From an uncultured Pelagibacteraceae bacterium (GTDB lineage: Bacteria > Pseudomonadota > Alphaproteobacteria > Pelagibacterales > Pelagibacteraceae), in NCBI GenBank assembly GCA_902579985.1, contig CACHIV010000002.1, positions 62,001-126,000 of the forward strand: a stretch of DNA of 64,000 nt, read 5' to 3'. The notes beneath the pieces were generated by a model, which saw nothing but the letters and a program-made list of their open reading frames with translations, was not told the DNA's origin and ran no database searches. Both the position numbers and the translations under genes were made by a program. Shown in pieces: positions 7,954 to 17,577 of this stretch (position 1 is the first letter of the stretch; every line of letters starts with the position of its first letter).

Positions 7954-10900
7954 TTAATGAATAATAGTAGAAATATCTTTATTTTTTAGAATATTTATTG
8001 ATTTTCTGTCAATACGTCGCTTATTTTTTAGTTTAAAGATAATATCGTTATTTTTATCTGTAATGTTAATATTGACTACTGTAGCACCTTCTTCTTTTAT
8101 CAAGTCTGAGATTAAATCAATATCTTTTGTAGATTTAAGATTGAATGAAATCTCTAAAATTGGTTTATTGAATAAATCTTTAAGAACAGTTACTTTTTGA
8201 ATATTTATTCTTTTAAATCTATTTTCATCATTTGAAATATTTTTTTTTAAAGTTAATAGAAGTGAATTGCCTTCAATTAAAATTTCTCGATTAGATTCTA
8301 AAATATCTGAAAATATAAATAATTCAAAGACACTCGTTAGATCTGTAAATTTAATTACACCATAGGAGTTACCTTTTGATGTTTTTCTCTCAGTTACTTT
8401 TAAAATCGTTGCTGCTATATTTGAACTTTTAATATTATTATCTAAAGAGAATTTAGCATAATCAATAATATTATAATCACCAAATATACTTTTAAATTGA
8501 TTTAATGGATGATCAGATATAAAAAAGCCAATCGCTTCAAATTCTTTTGATAATCTATCTTCAAATTTCCAATCTTCTGTATTAACAAATATTTCTTTAT
8601 CTTGTTTTTCATCAGATCCAAATAAATCAATTTGATTAGCTGATTTATTTTCATGAATATTTTTATTTTTTAAAATATAATTTGGGATAGAATTAAATAA
8701 TGCTTGCCTATTCTTATGAATACTATCAAATGCTCCAGCTTTAACTAATCCCTCTAATTGAAGTTTATTAATATTTTTATGATCTACTCTATTCAAAAAA
8801 TCATTAATTGATTTAAATTTTCCATTATTAACTCTTTCTTTTATCACATTAGATATAGCTTCATATCCAACATTCTTAATTCCACCTAAAGCATAATAAA
8901 AATTATCATCATCAAATTTAAAATCTGCAAAACATTTATTTATATCGGGTCTTACGATATTTATATTAATTCTTTTTAATTCCTCGTAGAATTCACTCAA
9001 TTTATTTTGATTAGATAAATCCATTGTCATTGAAGCAGCAAAAAATTCTTTTGGATAATATGTTTTTAAAAAAGCTGTTTGATAAGAAATAATTGCATAT
9101 GCTGCAGCGTGACTTTTATTAAAACCATATTCAGCAAATGGTTCTATTTTTAAAAAAATACTTGCAGCAACATCTTTAGCAATTCCATTTTTTATTGCTC
9201 CGGAAATAAAACCTTGTTTTTGTTTCTCTAGTTCTGCCCGTTTCTTTTTACCCATTGCTCTTCTTAAAATATCCGCCTCTCCAGCAGTAAAACCTGATAA
9301 TTTTTGAGCTATTTGCATCACTTGCTCTTGGTAAATAATAACTCCATAAGTAGGTTTTAAAATATCTTTTAGAAGTGGATGTAAATAATCAGGTGTTTGA
9401 CGACCATTTTTACAATCATTATAAGTCTGAATATTATTCATTGGTCCTGGTCTATAAAGTGCTACTAACGCGATAATATCTTCAATATGATTTGGTTTCA
9501 TTTGTGATAAAGCTTCACGCATACCAGAACTCTCAATTTGAAATAATCCTACAGTATTACCAGATGATAATAATTCAAAAACTTTTTGATCATCAAAATT
9601 AATATCTTCAATTTTAAAGTCTTTATCTTTTTTATTTATTAATTTTTGTGTTCTATTGATTACTGTTAAAGTTTTTAATCCTAAAAAATCAAATTTTATT
9701 AAACCTGCATTTTCTGCAGAATACATATCAAATTGAGTTGATGGTAATAATAAATCTGCTGATGCATCTTTATACAAAGGTACTGTATTGGTTAATTTTT
9801 TGTCAGCTATTACAACTCCTGCAGCATGAGTAGCAACATTTCTATTTAATCCTTCTAATTTTAGAGAAAGATCAGTTAATTTTTTTACTCTTGGATCATC
9901 ATTAACTAATTTTTGGAGTCTAGGTTCATTATTTATACACTCTATTAAACTTTGAGGTCTAGAGGGATCAAAAGGTATCATTTTAGAAATATTATCTACA
10001 AAACCATAGGAAAGTCCCAAAACTCTTCCCACATCTCTGATAACCATTCTAGCTTTTAATTTTCCAAATGTAATTATATGAGCAACGCTGTCTTTATATT
10101 TGTTAGTTAAATATTTAAAAACCAAATCTCTTTTTTCTTCACAAAAATCGATATCAAAATCAGGCATTGATATACGATCAGGATTCAAAAATCTTTCAAA
10201 AATTAAATTAAATTTAATAGGATCTACATCTGTAATAGATAAACACCAAGCAACTAATGATCCTGCTCCTGATCCTCTGCCTGGTCCAACTGGAATGTCA
10301 TTTTTTTTTGCCCATTTAATATAATCGGAAACAATCAAGAAATAACTTGGATACTTCATTTCTATTATAATTTTTAATTCATGATCTAATCGATCTTTGT
10401 ACTTTAAAAAAACTTCATTACCATCAAGATCTTTATTTTCGATTTTAAATACTTTTAAAAATTTTTCTTTTAATCCCTCCAAAGAATCTTTTTTAAGTAT
10501 TTCATCAGCACTGATACCTTTATCTGAACTAATATTAGGTAAAACTGGCTTTGAAAATTGTGGTCTAAAATTACATCTATAAGGCAGATTAAAATTATTT
10601 TTCAAAGCCTCAGGAAGATCAGAAAACAAAGTCAACATTTCTTCGTTAGACTTTAAATAATGTTGCTTGCTATATTTTGTTCTATTTTTTTCATTAATAT
10701 ATGTTTTTAATCCAATACAAGTTAAAGCATCATGTGCTTCGTGCATTTCTGATGTTAAATAAAATACTTCATTAGTGGCAATAATAGGTATTTGAAGTTT
10801 TAAAGACTGATCTAAATTAAATTTTTCAAAAGCAATCTCATTTTGATCACCATGTCTCTGTATTTCAATATAAAATCTATCTCCAAATTTTAATGATAAT

Positions 10901-11370
10901 TTTTTATATATTTTTTCTATATCTTCAAATCGGCCTTTTTCAAATAATTTTCCAAATAAACCTTGAATAGTTCCAGACAAAAGTACTATTCCATCAATAT
11001 TATTTATTATTTCTTCGATATTTAAATATGGAATAGAGAGATCATCGTTTTCTAAGTAAGATTTAGATGATAACTCAACTATACGTTTATAACCTTTACT
11101 ATTCAGTGCTATCAAAGGTAATAAACCTATGATATCTTCAAATTTAAAATAAATTTGTGTACCAATAATTGGTTGAGTTCCAATCTTTGATAAATTTTCT
11201 GAAAATTCTAATGAGCCACATAAATTAGATGTATCCGAAAGACCTAAACAACTTATTCTATTATCCTTGCAAAAATCTTTTAAATCTTGAATTTTAATTG
11301 CTCCTTCGCAAATTGAATATTGTGTATGAATTTTAATATGATTAAAATTTCGATTATTTAATTCTGCCAT
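7954..11370 (-). CDS. dnaE: DNA polymerase III subunit alpha
   Basis: Replicative polymerase catalytic subunit. 1138 aa, typical of DnaE1. An N-terminal PHP domain begins at IKIHTQYS (residues 12-19). The palm contains GPGRGSGAGSLVAW and the catalytic aspartates in MPDFDIDF near residue 400. Also visible are the region ATHAAGVVIADK, ALYRPGPM, the AEYGFNKSHAAAYA block, and an OB-fold C-terminal region. It overlaps the end of lolD by 17 bases, so it appears to be the last gene of the long unit that begins with nuoA. Confidence 0.97.
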   Translation of the reverse strand: MAELNNRNFNHIKIHTQYSICEGAIKIQDLKDFCKDNRISCLGLSDTSNLCGSLEFSENLSKIGTQPIIGTQIYFKFEDIIGLLPLIALNSKGYKRIVELSSKSYLENDDLSIPYLNIEEIINNIDGIVLLSGTIQGLFGKLFEKGRFEDIEKIYKKLSLKFGDRFYIEIQRHGDQNEIAFEKFNLDQSLKLQIPIIATNEVFYLTSEMHEAHDALTCIGLKTYINEKNRTKYSKQHYLKSNEEMLTLFSDLPEALKNNFNLPYRCNFRPQFSKPVLPNISSDKGISADEILKKDSLEGLKEKFLKVFKIENKDLDGNEVFLKYKDRLDHELKIIIEMKYPSYFLIVSDYIKWAKKNDIPVGPGRGSGAGSLVAWCLSITDVDPIKFNLIFERFLNPDRISMPDFDIDFCEEKRDLVFKYLTNKYKDSVAHIITFGKLKARMVIRDVGRVLGLSYGFVDNISKMIPFDPSRPQSLIECINNEPRLQKLVNDDPRVKKLTDLSLKLEGLNRNVATHAAGVVIADKKLTNTVPLYKDASADLLLPSTQFDMYSAENAGLIKFDFLGLKTLTVINRTQKLINKKDKDFKIEDINFDDQKVFELLSSGNTVGLFQIESSGMREALSQMKPNHIEDIIALVALYRPGPMNNIQTYNDCKNGRQTPDYLHPLLKDILKPTYGVIIYQEQVMQIAQKLSGFTAGEADILRRAMGKKKRAELEKQKQGFISGAIKNGIAKDVAASIFLKIEPFAEYGFNKSHAAAYAIISYQTAFLKTYYPKEFFAASMTMDLSNQNKLSEFYEELKRININIVRPDINKCFADFKFDDDNFYYALGGIKNVGYEAISNVIKERVNNGKFKSINDFLNRVDHKNINKLQLEGLVKAGAFDSIHKNRQALFNSIPNYILKNKNIHENKSANQIDLFGSDEKQDKEIFVNTEDWKFEDRLSKEFEAIGFFISDHPLNQFKSIFGDYNIIDYAKFSLDNNIKSSNIAATILKVTERKTSKGNSYGVIKFTDLTSVFELFIFSDILESNREILIEGNSLLLTLKKNISNDENRFKRINIQKVTVLKDLFNKPILEISFNLKSTKDIDLISDLIKEEGATVVNINITDKNNDIIFKLKNKRRIDRKSINILKNKDISTIIH

Positions 11371-12040
11371 GAATGGTTTTTATATTACCATCAATCATTT
11401 CTAATTTGCAATCAGCCATATTAGCAAAAAATCTATTATGAGTTGCATAAATTATTAATCTATTTTTTGTCTTTAGATTTCTTAATACTTTAAAAACTTC
11501 TTTGGCTGTCGATTGATCTAAACTACCAGTAGGTTCGTCAGCTAACAAAATGTCTGGTTCATTTACCAAAGCTCGTGCTATTGCAATTCTTTGCATTTCA
11601 CCACCTGATAATTCAGACGGATAATGACCTTCTCTAGAAGAAAGTCCCATTTTATTTATTATTATCTTAGCTTTTTCTATCGATTTATTTTTATTATCAT
11701 TTAAAGCTAAACTTGAAAGATAAACATTTTCTAAAGCTGTAAAATCGGGCAATAAATTATTTTGTTGATAAACTATTCCAATTTTCTTAGATCGAATTTT
11801 ATCATTTATAGATGTATTAGAAAAATTTATTTCCTTATTATCAATTAATAATAAGCCCTTTGAAGGTTTATCAATCATAGACAATATATTTAATAAAGTA
11901 GATTTTCCAGATCCTGAAGGACCCATTAATGAATAAACCTTTCCTCTTAAAAAAGAATAGTTTATTTTTTTTAATACTGGAATTTTCTTATCATTTAAAA
12001 AAGTTTTAGATATGTTTTTAAGAGAAATTAAACTATTCAT
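11354..12040 (-). CDS. lolD: Lipoprotein-release ABC transporter ATPase LolD
   Basis: ATPase that powers release of outer-membrane lipoproteins from the inner membrane to LolA. 228 aa. Walker A GPSGSGKST at residues 40-48, ABC signature LSGGEMQ, Walker B ILLADEPTG, and a switch histidine in YATHN. The gene overlaps the preceding permease by 8 bases, giving the lolC-lolD pairing seen in alphaproteobacteria. MacB-type ATPases are close relatives, but the neighbour is a LolC/E permease, which favours Lol. Confidence 0.92.
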   Translation of the reverse strand: MNSLISLKNISKTFLNDKKIPVLKKINYSFLRGKVYSLMGPSGSGKSTLLNILSMIDKPSKGLLLIDNKEINFSNTSINDKIRSKKIGIVYQQNNLLPDFTALENVYLSSLALNDNKNKSIEKAKIIINKMGLSSREGHYPSELSGGEMQRIAIARALVNEPDILLADEPTGSLDQSTAKEVFKVLRNLKTKNRLIIYATHNRFFANMADCKLEMIDGNIKTIHGRIK

Positions 12041-13262
12041 ATTTTAATCCTTTTACTGGATCTAATTTTGCAGCTTTCAGGGCAGGAAAAATTGATACAA
12101 TAATCGTTATAAATATAGAACTTAATGAAATTATTAAAATTGATATTGGATTAATTTCTGATGGCATTGTGCTTAAAAAATATATTTCTTCAGGAAATAA
12201 ACTGATATTAAATATTGTGCTTAAAAATTGACGTAAATTTTCTACATACATTGAAAAAGTTATTCCTAAAAAAATTCCAAAAATAGTAGCAGATGCTCCG
12301 ATAATTGTTCCAACTAAAAAAAATATTTTAACAATGGATTTATTTAAAACACCGATTGATTTCAGAATAGCAATTTCACGTGTTTTGTTTTTTACTAATA
12401 TAGTTAATCCTGAGATAATATTAAATGCAGCAACAATAATGATTAGTGATAAAATTATAAACATTACATTTCTCTCAACTTTTAAAGCTAAAAATAAAGA
12501 ACTATTCATATCTGACCAACTATATACAAATTCATCTGGAAAAACTTTCTGAACAGTCTTTTTTTGACTTTCAATGTTTTGTGGATTTTTGAGGTAAATT
12601 TCCAAATTTCTGTCTTTATCATCTAAATTAAAAAATTCTTCTAAGGTTTCTAAATTAATAAAAGCAATGTTATTATCAAAATCAACTAAGCCACTTTCAA
12701 AAAGAGATAAGACAGTAAAAGTTTTTTGCTTTGGAAGATTGCCAATTATTGTTTCTACTCCTTGAGATGACATTATTGTAATATTATCTCCTATTTTAAG
12801 ATCTAGATTAAAGCCAAGCTCTTTTCCTATTGATATAAAATTTTTAGATAAATTATCTTTATTGCCTAAAAAATTTTTTTTATTTATTTCTAGATTTGAA
12901 AAATCTTTACTTAAATATCCTCTTAAAACTATTCCTTTAGTAATATCTTTCCTAACTAAAATTGCCTCTCCAGAATTACTTAAGACTAAATTCTTTGAAA
13001 TCAAATTAAGTTTTTTTAATTTAAAATCATCAATATTAATTTTATTTTCATATGGCTGAACTGTAATATGAGAATTGAAACCAACAATTTTATTAATTAA
13101 TTCTGATCTAAATCCATTCATAACTGACATCACTACAATTAAGACTGCAACTCCAAGACTTATTCCAATGAATGAAAAAATTGAAATAATATTTAAAAAA
13201 CCATCTTTTTTTCTGGCTTTTAAAAATCTTAATGTAATTTCTTTTTCTAATGTAGAAATCAA
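12033..13262 (-). CDS. lolC: Lipoprotein-release ABC transporter permease LolC/LolE
   Basis: Inner-membrane permease that extracts lipoproteins for transfer to LolA. 409 aa with the family topology: one N-terminal helix (SFIGISLGVAVLIVVMSVMNGF), a large periplasmic domain (about residues 50-260), then three C-terminal helices. The FtsX-like motif KTREIAILKSIG is present. Only one permease gene is seen with lolD, so the protein probably acts as a homodimer rather than the LolC/LolE pair of enterics. It overlaps proS by 4 bases. Confidence 0.92.
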   Translation of the reverse strand: MISTLEKEITLRFLKARKKDGFLNIISIFSFIGISLGVAVLIVVMSVMNGFRSELINKIVGFNSHITVQPYENKINIDDFKLKKLNLISKNLVLSNSGEAILVRKDITKGIVLRGYLSKDFSNLEINKKNFLGNKDNLSKNFISIGKELGFNLDLKIGDNITIMSSQGVETIIGNLPKQKTFTVLSLFESGLVDFDNNIAFINLETLEEFFNLDDKDRNLEIYLKNPQNIESQKKTVQKVFPDEFVYSWSDMNSSLFLALKVERNVMFIILSLIIIVAAFNIISGLTILVKNKTREIAILKSIGVLNKSIVKIFFLVGTIIGASATIFGIFLGITFSMYVENLRQFLSTIFNISLFPEEIYFLSTMPSEINPISILIISLSSIFITIIVSIFPALKAAKLDPVKGLKYE

Positions 13263-14593
13263 TTTTTTACTTTTTCTTTTTTTATAATATTAACAATTTC
13301 TTTTAATTTAAGTTTTTGTGAATCTTTTCCTACTTCTTTGAATTCTAATAAATCACCATCTGTTTGTTTACCAATAATAATTTGATAAGGTGCTCCAATT
13401 AAATTCATTTTTTTTATTTTTGAAGAAAAATTTTCATCAGTATCCTCTATTATCGTCTCAATATTATTTTTTTCCAATTCCAAATTAATATTATTTGCTT
13501 TATTTAATGCTGAAGAGTCATTTTTATTTATCATTGGAATTATTGAAATATCATATGGAGCAACTGAAATTGGCCATTTCATAATTTCATTTTTTTCATC
13601 ATATTTTGCTTCTATGATAGCGCCAACTAGTCTAGATACACCTATTCCATAAGAACCCATTTTTACATAATCTTTTTTTCCACCAGGTAAATCTACTGAT
13701 GCTTCCATTGATTTAGAGTACTTATCACCAAAATAAAATATATGTCCGACTTCAATGCCTTTTGTTTTTATTTGGTTTTTTTCTGAAACTTTTTTTTCAA
13801 ATTCTTGTTTATCAAATTTTTCATCTGTAACAGAATAAAATTGCTCATATTTTTTTCTAAGGTTATCTAAAGAATTTTTTTCTAATTCTGTTCCGTCACT
13901 GTTTAAATCAAAAATTCTTTTATCTGCATAAATTTTACTTTCCCCTGTCTCAGCTAGAATAACAAATTCATGCGAAAGATTTCCACCAATAGGGCCTGTA
14001 TCTGCAGCCATTGGTATAGCTGTAAGATTCAATCTTTTAAAAGTTTTTAAATAAGATAAAAAAAATTTATTATAAGAAAATAAAGCTTCTTCATCATTAA
14101 TATCAAACGAATAGGCATCTTTCATATAAAACTCTCTACATCTCATTATTCCAAACCTTGGTCTTATCTCATCTCTAAATTTCCATTGTATGTGATATAA
14201 AAGTTGTGGTAGAGATTTATAAGATTTAATTGATGATCTAAATATATCTGTTACAAGCTCTTCGTTAGTCGGACCATAAAGCATCTCTCTATTTTGACGA
14301 TCTTTAATTCTTAACATCTCTTCCCCATAATCCTCATAACGTCCACTTTCTTTCCAAATATCACTTGATTGAATTGTCGGCATTAAAATTTCTTGAGCAC
14401 CAATTTTATTTTGTTCTTCTCTAACAATTTTTTCAATTTTTTTCATAATTTTAAAGCCTAAAGGTAACCAAGAATAAATTCCTGCTGAAGATTGTTTAAT
14501 CATTCCTACTCTAAGCATTAATTGATGAGATTTAATTTTAGCTTCAGAAGGAATATTTTTTAAAATTGGGATAAAAGATTTTGAAATATACAT
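13259..14593 (-). CDS. proS: Prolyl-tRNA synthetase, short form without editing insert
   Basis: Charges tRNA-Pro. 444 aa, about 130 residues shorter than the E. coli enzyme because the INS editing domain is absent, as is usual in alphaproteobacteria. Class II motifs are present: motif 2 region WKFRDEIRPRFGIMRCREFYMKDAYSFD and motif 3 MGSYGIGVSRLVGAI. An anticodon-binding domain with PYQIIIG is at the C-terminus. Lies between rnj and lolC. Proofreading of mischarged Ala-tRNA-Pro would need a trans-acting factor not seen in this window. Confidence 0.95.
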   Translation of the reverse strand: MYISKSFIPILKNIPSEAKIKSHQLMLRVGMIKQSSAGIYSWLPLGFKIMKKIEKIVREEQNKIGAQEILMPTIQSSDIWKESGRYEDYGEEMLRIKDRQNREMLYGPTNEELVTDIFRSSIKSYKSLPQLLYHIQWKFRDEIRPRFGIMRCREFYMKDAYSFDINDEEALFSYNKFFLSYLKTFKRLNLTAIPMAADTGPIGGNLSHEFVILAETGESKIYADKRIFDLNSDGTELEKNSLDNLRKKYEQFYSVTDEKFDKQEFEKKVSEKNQIKTKGIEVGHIFYFGDKYSKSMEASVDLPGGKKDYVKMGSYGIGVSRLVGAIIEAKYDEKNEIMKWPISVAPYDISIIPMINKNDSSALNKANNINLELEKNNIETIIEDTDENFSSKIKKMNLIGAPYQIIIGKQTDGDLLEFKEVGKDSQKLKLKEIVNIIKKEKVKN

Positions 14594-14615
14594 TTACTAA
14601 TTAAATTTCTTAAAT

Positions 14616-16271
14616 TTAAATTTGCACTAAATTGATATTTGTAAAAGGTTTTTTTCCTGTCATTTCTTTAGTATATCTTCTACATACAATTTTTAAAGCA
14701 TCAATTAAGTTATGCTCTTGCTTTCTATTTAATAACGAAAATGTCCTAGTAGTTTTTTCAATTGTTTCCTCTAAACCATAAATAAATTCCTCCTCATCAA
14801 TAACTGGAATACCTCTTATTGTTAATATTGGTGTTTTGTGAATTTTACCTTTAGATGTGATTAAAATTGTAACTTCTATATAGCCGTTTGTACTCAAATT
14901 TTTTCTATCTTTTACAGATTGAGAATCTTCTTCAACACTTATATTTCCATCTAAATAAAGCCGTCCGTTTGGAGCTTTATCAAAAATATGTGGTTTGCCA
15001 GGAGATAATTTAACAATATCTCCATTCTCTACTTGCACAGGATTAGGAACGTTCATTTCTTTTGCAAAATTAATATGCTCTATCATATGTCTATGTTCTC
15101 CATGAACGGGTATTATACATTCTGGTTTTATCCAACTATACATTTCTTTTAGATCTTCTCTATTAGGATGACCAGAAACATGAACAAACTCACTATCTTC
15201 AGATATTACTTCAATACCGTTTTTAATAAGTTGGTTATGCAATTTATATAATTTTCTTTCATTCCCTGGGATAATTTTAGAAGAAAAAATTACGGCATCA
15301 CCATTTTCAATCAATACGTCAGGATGATTATAGTTAGAAATTCTCGTCAGAGCCCCCATTGGTTCTCCTTGACTGCCTGTACATAAATAAACTATTTTTT
15401 CTCTAGAAATGTTTTTTGCTTCTCTAGGATCTACTGGTTCAATGACATTTTTTAAATATCCACATTGTCTGGCAGCTTTAAATATTTTATGCATTGATCT
15501 TCCAACTAAAGAAATTTGTCTTCCATTTTTTTCAGCACAATAAAAAGCGGTCTCCATACGAGCTACATTTGATGCAAAAGATGTAATTATAATTCTTTTT
15601 TTTAAACTGCTCATAATATTTAACATACTTTTTCTTACATCTAATTCTGAACCAGATTTACCCATACTAAAAACATTAGTTGAATCACAAATCATAGCAA
15701 GAACTCCTTCATTACCAATTTCTTTCAATCTATCAGAATTCATTTTTGCCCCAGTTAACGGTTCTGCATCTATCTTCCAATCTCCAGTATGTAAAATTAT
15801 TCCAGCTGGTGTTTCTATTCTAAGACCATTAGGCTCTAAAATTGAATGTGTTAAGGTTATATATTCAATTTTAAATGGGTCTAAACTAACAGTACCATTT
15901 AATTCAACTATCTTTAGATAATCTGAGATATCGATATGTTTTTCTCTAAATTTTTCTTTTATTAATATTGCTGTAAAGGGAGTTGCAAATATTTTACATT
16001 TTAATTGAGGCCAAAGGTGTGCAATTGCCCCTATATGATCTTCATGAGCATGAGTCAAAATGATTCCTAGAAGATTTTCTTTTTTATTAACAATAAATCC
16101 TGGATCTGGATAAATTAGATCAATACCTGGTAAAGTATCGTCAGCAAAAGTAACTCCAATATCAACCATTATCCATTTATGTTCGCCTGGTTTTCCGTAA
16201 GCAAACAAATTCATGTTCATACCAATTTCACCGGAACCCCCTAAAGGGCAAAATAATAATTCATCTTTCAT
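14616..16271 (-). CDS. rnj: Ribonuclease J
   Basis: Metallo-beta-lactamase/beta-CASP ribonuclease with endo- and 5'-3' exonuclease activity in RNA processing. 551 aa. The zinc-binding HAHEDH motif is at residues 74-79, with further ligands in LTHSILEPNGL and LHTGDWKID. The beta-CASP part has GSQGEPMGAL and the histidine motif VHVSGHPNRED, followed by PVHGEHRHM. It follows coaX with a 2-base gap. The coaX-rnj pairing after the nuo cluster is common in alphaproteobacteria. Confidence 0.95.
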   Translation of the reverse strand: MKDELLFCPLGGSGEIGMNMNLFAYGKPGEHKWIMVDIGVTFADDTLPGIDLIYPDPGFIVNKKENLLGIILTHAHEDHIGAIAHLWPQLKCKIFATPFTAILIKEKFREKHIDISDYLKIVELNGTVSLDPFKIEYITLTHSILEPNGLRIETPAGIILHTGDWKIDAEPLTGAKMNSDRLKEIGNEGVLAMICDSTNVFSMGKSGSELDVRKSMLNIMSSLKKRIIITSFASNVARMETAFYCAEKNGRQISLVGRSMHKIFKAARQCGYLKNVIEPVDPREAKNISREKIVYLCTGSQGEPMGALTRISNYNHPDVLIENGDAVIFSSKIIPGNERKLYKLHNQLIKNGIEVISEDSEFVHVSGHPNREDLKEMYSWIKPECIIPVHGEHRHMIEHINFAKEMNVPNPVQVENGDIVKLSPGKPHIFDKAPNGRLYLDGNISVEEDSQSVKDRKNLSTNGYIEVTILITSKGKIHKTPILTIRGIPVIDEEEFIYGLEETIEKTTRTFSLLNRKQEHNLIDALKIVCRRYTKEMTGKKPFTNINLVQI

Positions 16272-16273
16272 AT

Positions 16274-17020
16274 TTATTTAATTAAAACAGCAGCTTTTAT
16301 TAGACCTTTAATAGTAATATCTTTATTTAAAGTAACTTTTGAGTTTATTGATTTTTTAAATAAATTTGAAAATCCTCCTGTTATTATAATTTTAAAGGAC
16401 TTTCGAGTTTCTTTCTTAATTAAATAAATTATATTGTCAATTAAACCTGTATAACCCCAAAAAAAACCAGATCTTACAGCACTATGAGTATTCAGGCCAA
16501 TGATTTTATTTGTTTTTTTTAAATTAATATTAGGAATCAGAGTAGCTTTATTGACCAATGTATTAAGTGACAATTTTACTCCTGGAGCTATAACGCCTCC
16601 ATGGTAGGAATTTTTTATTAAAACATCAAATGTTGTTGCTGTACCAAAATCGAGAATTATATAATTATCTTTATTATTTAGAATGCCTATCGCATTAGCT
16701 AATCTATCTGAACCAATTTGTTTATAATTTACTTTAATATTAATTAATTTTTTAATTTTGAGAGTTTTAAGTTCATAACATTTAATTTTATATTTTTTTA
16801 ATAAAAAACTTTTAATCATTTTATATGATTTTGGTACAACACTGCAGAATAAACACTTTTTAATATTCATGTTATTTAACTTAAAGCTTTTTAAAGAATT
16901 TTTAAGTAAGGAATTACTAATTTTTTTTGTACTTAAATTAATTTTTTTAATTATCTTTTTATTAGAATTAACTAAACAAATTTTAGTTTCTGTATTACCT
17001 ATATCCCCAACAATAATCAT
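16274..17020 (-). CDS. coaX: Type III pantothenate kinase
   Basis: First step of coenzyme A synthesis, phosphorylation of pantothenate. 248 aa, ASKHA-fold. Phosphate-binding GDIGNTETK is at residues 5-13. GSDRLANAIG and the catalytic-region ILDFGTATTFDVL follow, then GGVIAPGVKLSLNTL. The start overlaps the birA stop by four bases (ATGA). Adjacency to birA is conserved widely, so cotranscription is expected. Confidence 0.93.
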   Translation of the reverse strand: MIIVGDIGNTETKICLVNSNKKIIKKINLSTKKISNSLLKNSLKSFKLNNMNIKKCLFCSVVPKSYKMIKSFLLKKYKIKCYELKTLKIKKLINIKVNYKQIGSDRLANAIGILNNKDNYIILDFGTATTFDVLIKNSYHGGVIAPGVKLSLNTLVNKATLIPNINLKKTNKIIGLNTHSAVRSGFFWGYTGLIDNIIYLIKKETRKSFKIIITGGFSNLFKKSINSKVTLNKDITIKGLIKAAVLIK

Positions 17021-17577
17021 ATAAATTTACTTATATTTTTTATATTAAATCTAATTAGGATTGGAATAAATTTTTCATATATTTTTTTAAGATTAGAAGC
17101 AGCATTATTGTTAGAAATCTTTATATTTGTTAAATCTAAAAGATTAGTAGTTGGATAATTTGAAATCTTTGGACTCTTAATTAAATTAATTCCTATACCA
17201 ACAATAATAAATTTTTGATCCGAAAAATATAATATTTCCTGTAATATACCTGAAATCTTTTTTTTTTTAATCAATAAATCGTTAGGGTTCTTAATTAAAA
17301 TTTTTCCTTTATAATACTTTGATAATAATTTTTTAACTAATAAGCAATTAATTTTTGTCAATTTACTTAACGATATCTTAATTTTATTTATTGGAAAAAA
17401 AATGCTAACAAACAAATTGCCTTTATAAGAAGCCCATTTTTTTCCGTATCTACCTCTACCTTTTTTTTGTTTTTCCGCAATTATTATTCCTGATTTATTT
17501 TTTGTGTTCTTAATAATCTTAATAGCTAAATCATTAGTACTATTTATAGTTTTAAAATTAAATTTTTTTAACTTCAT
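17017..17577 (-). CDS. birA: Biotin-[acetyl-CoA-carboxylase] ligase, minimal form
   Basis: Attaches biotin to the BCCP subunit of acetyl-CoA carboxylase. 186 aa, clearly shorter than most BirA proteins. There is no N-terminal HTH domain, and the C-terminal SH3-like domain is also essentially missing. The biotinyl-AMP loop is intact (GRGRYGKKW, residues 40-48), as is IVGIGINL. The usual KWPNDL motif reads KNPNDLL, with tryptophan replaced by asparagine. Tight overlaps with nuoN and coaX argue that the short length is real and not a recent frameshift. Ligase activity is inferred. Confidence 0.85.
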   Translation of the reverse strand: MKLKKFNFKTINSTNDLAIKIIKNTKNKSGIIIAEKQKKGRGRYGKKWASYKGNLFVSIFFPINKIKISLSKLTKINCLLVKKLLSKYYKGKILIKNPNDLLIKKKKISGILQEILYFSDQKFIIVGIGINLIKSPKISNYPTTNLLDLTNIKISNNNAASNLKKIYEKFIPILIRFNIKNISKFI

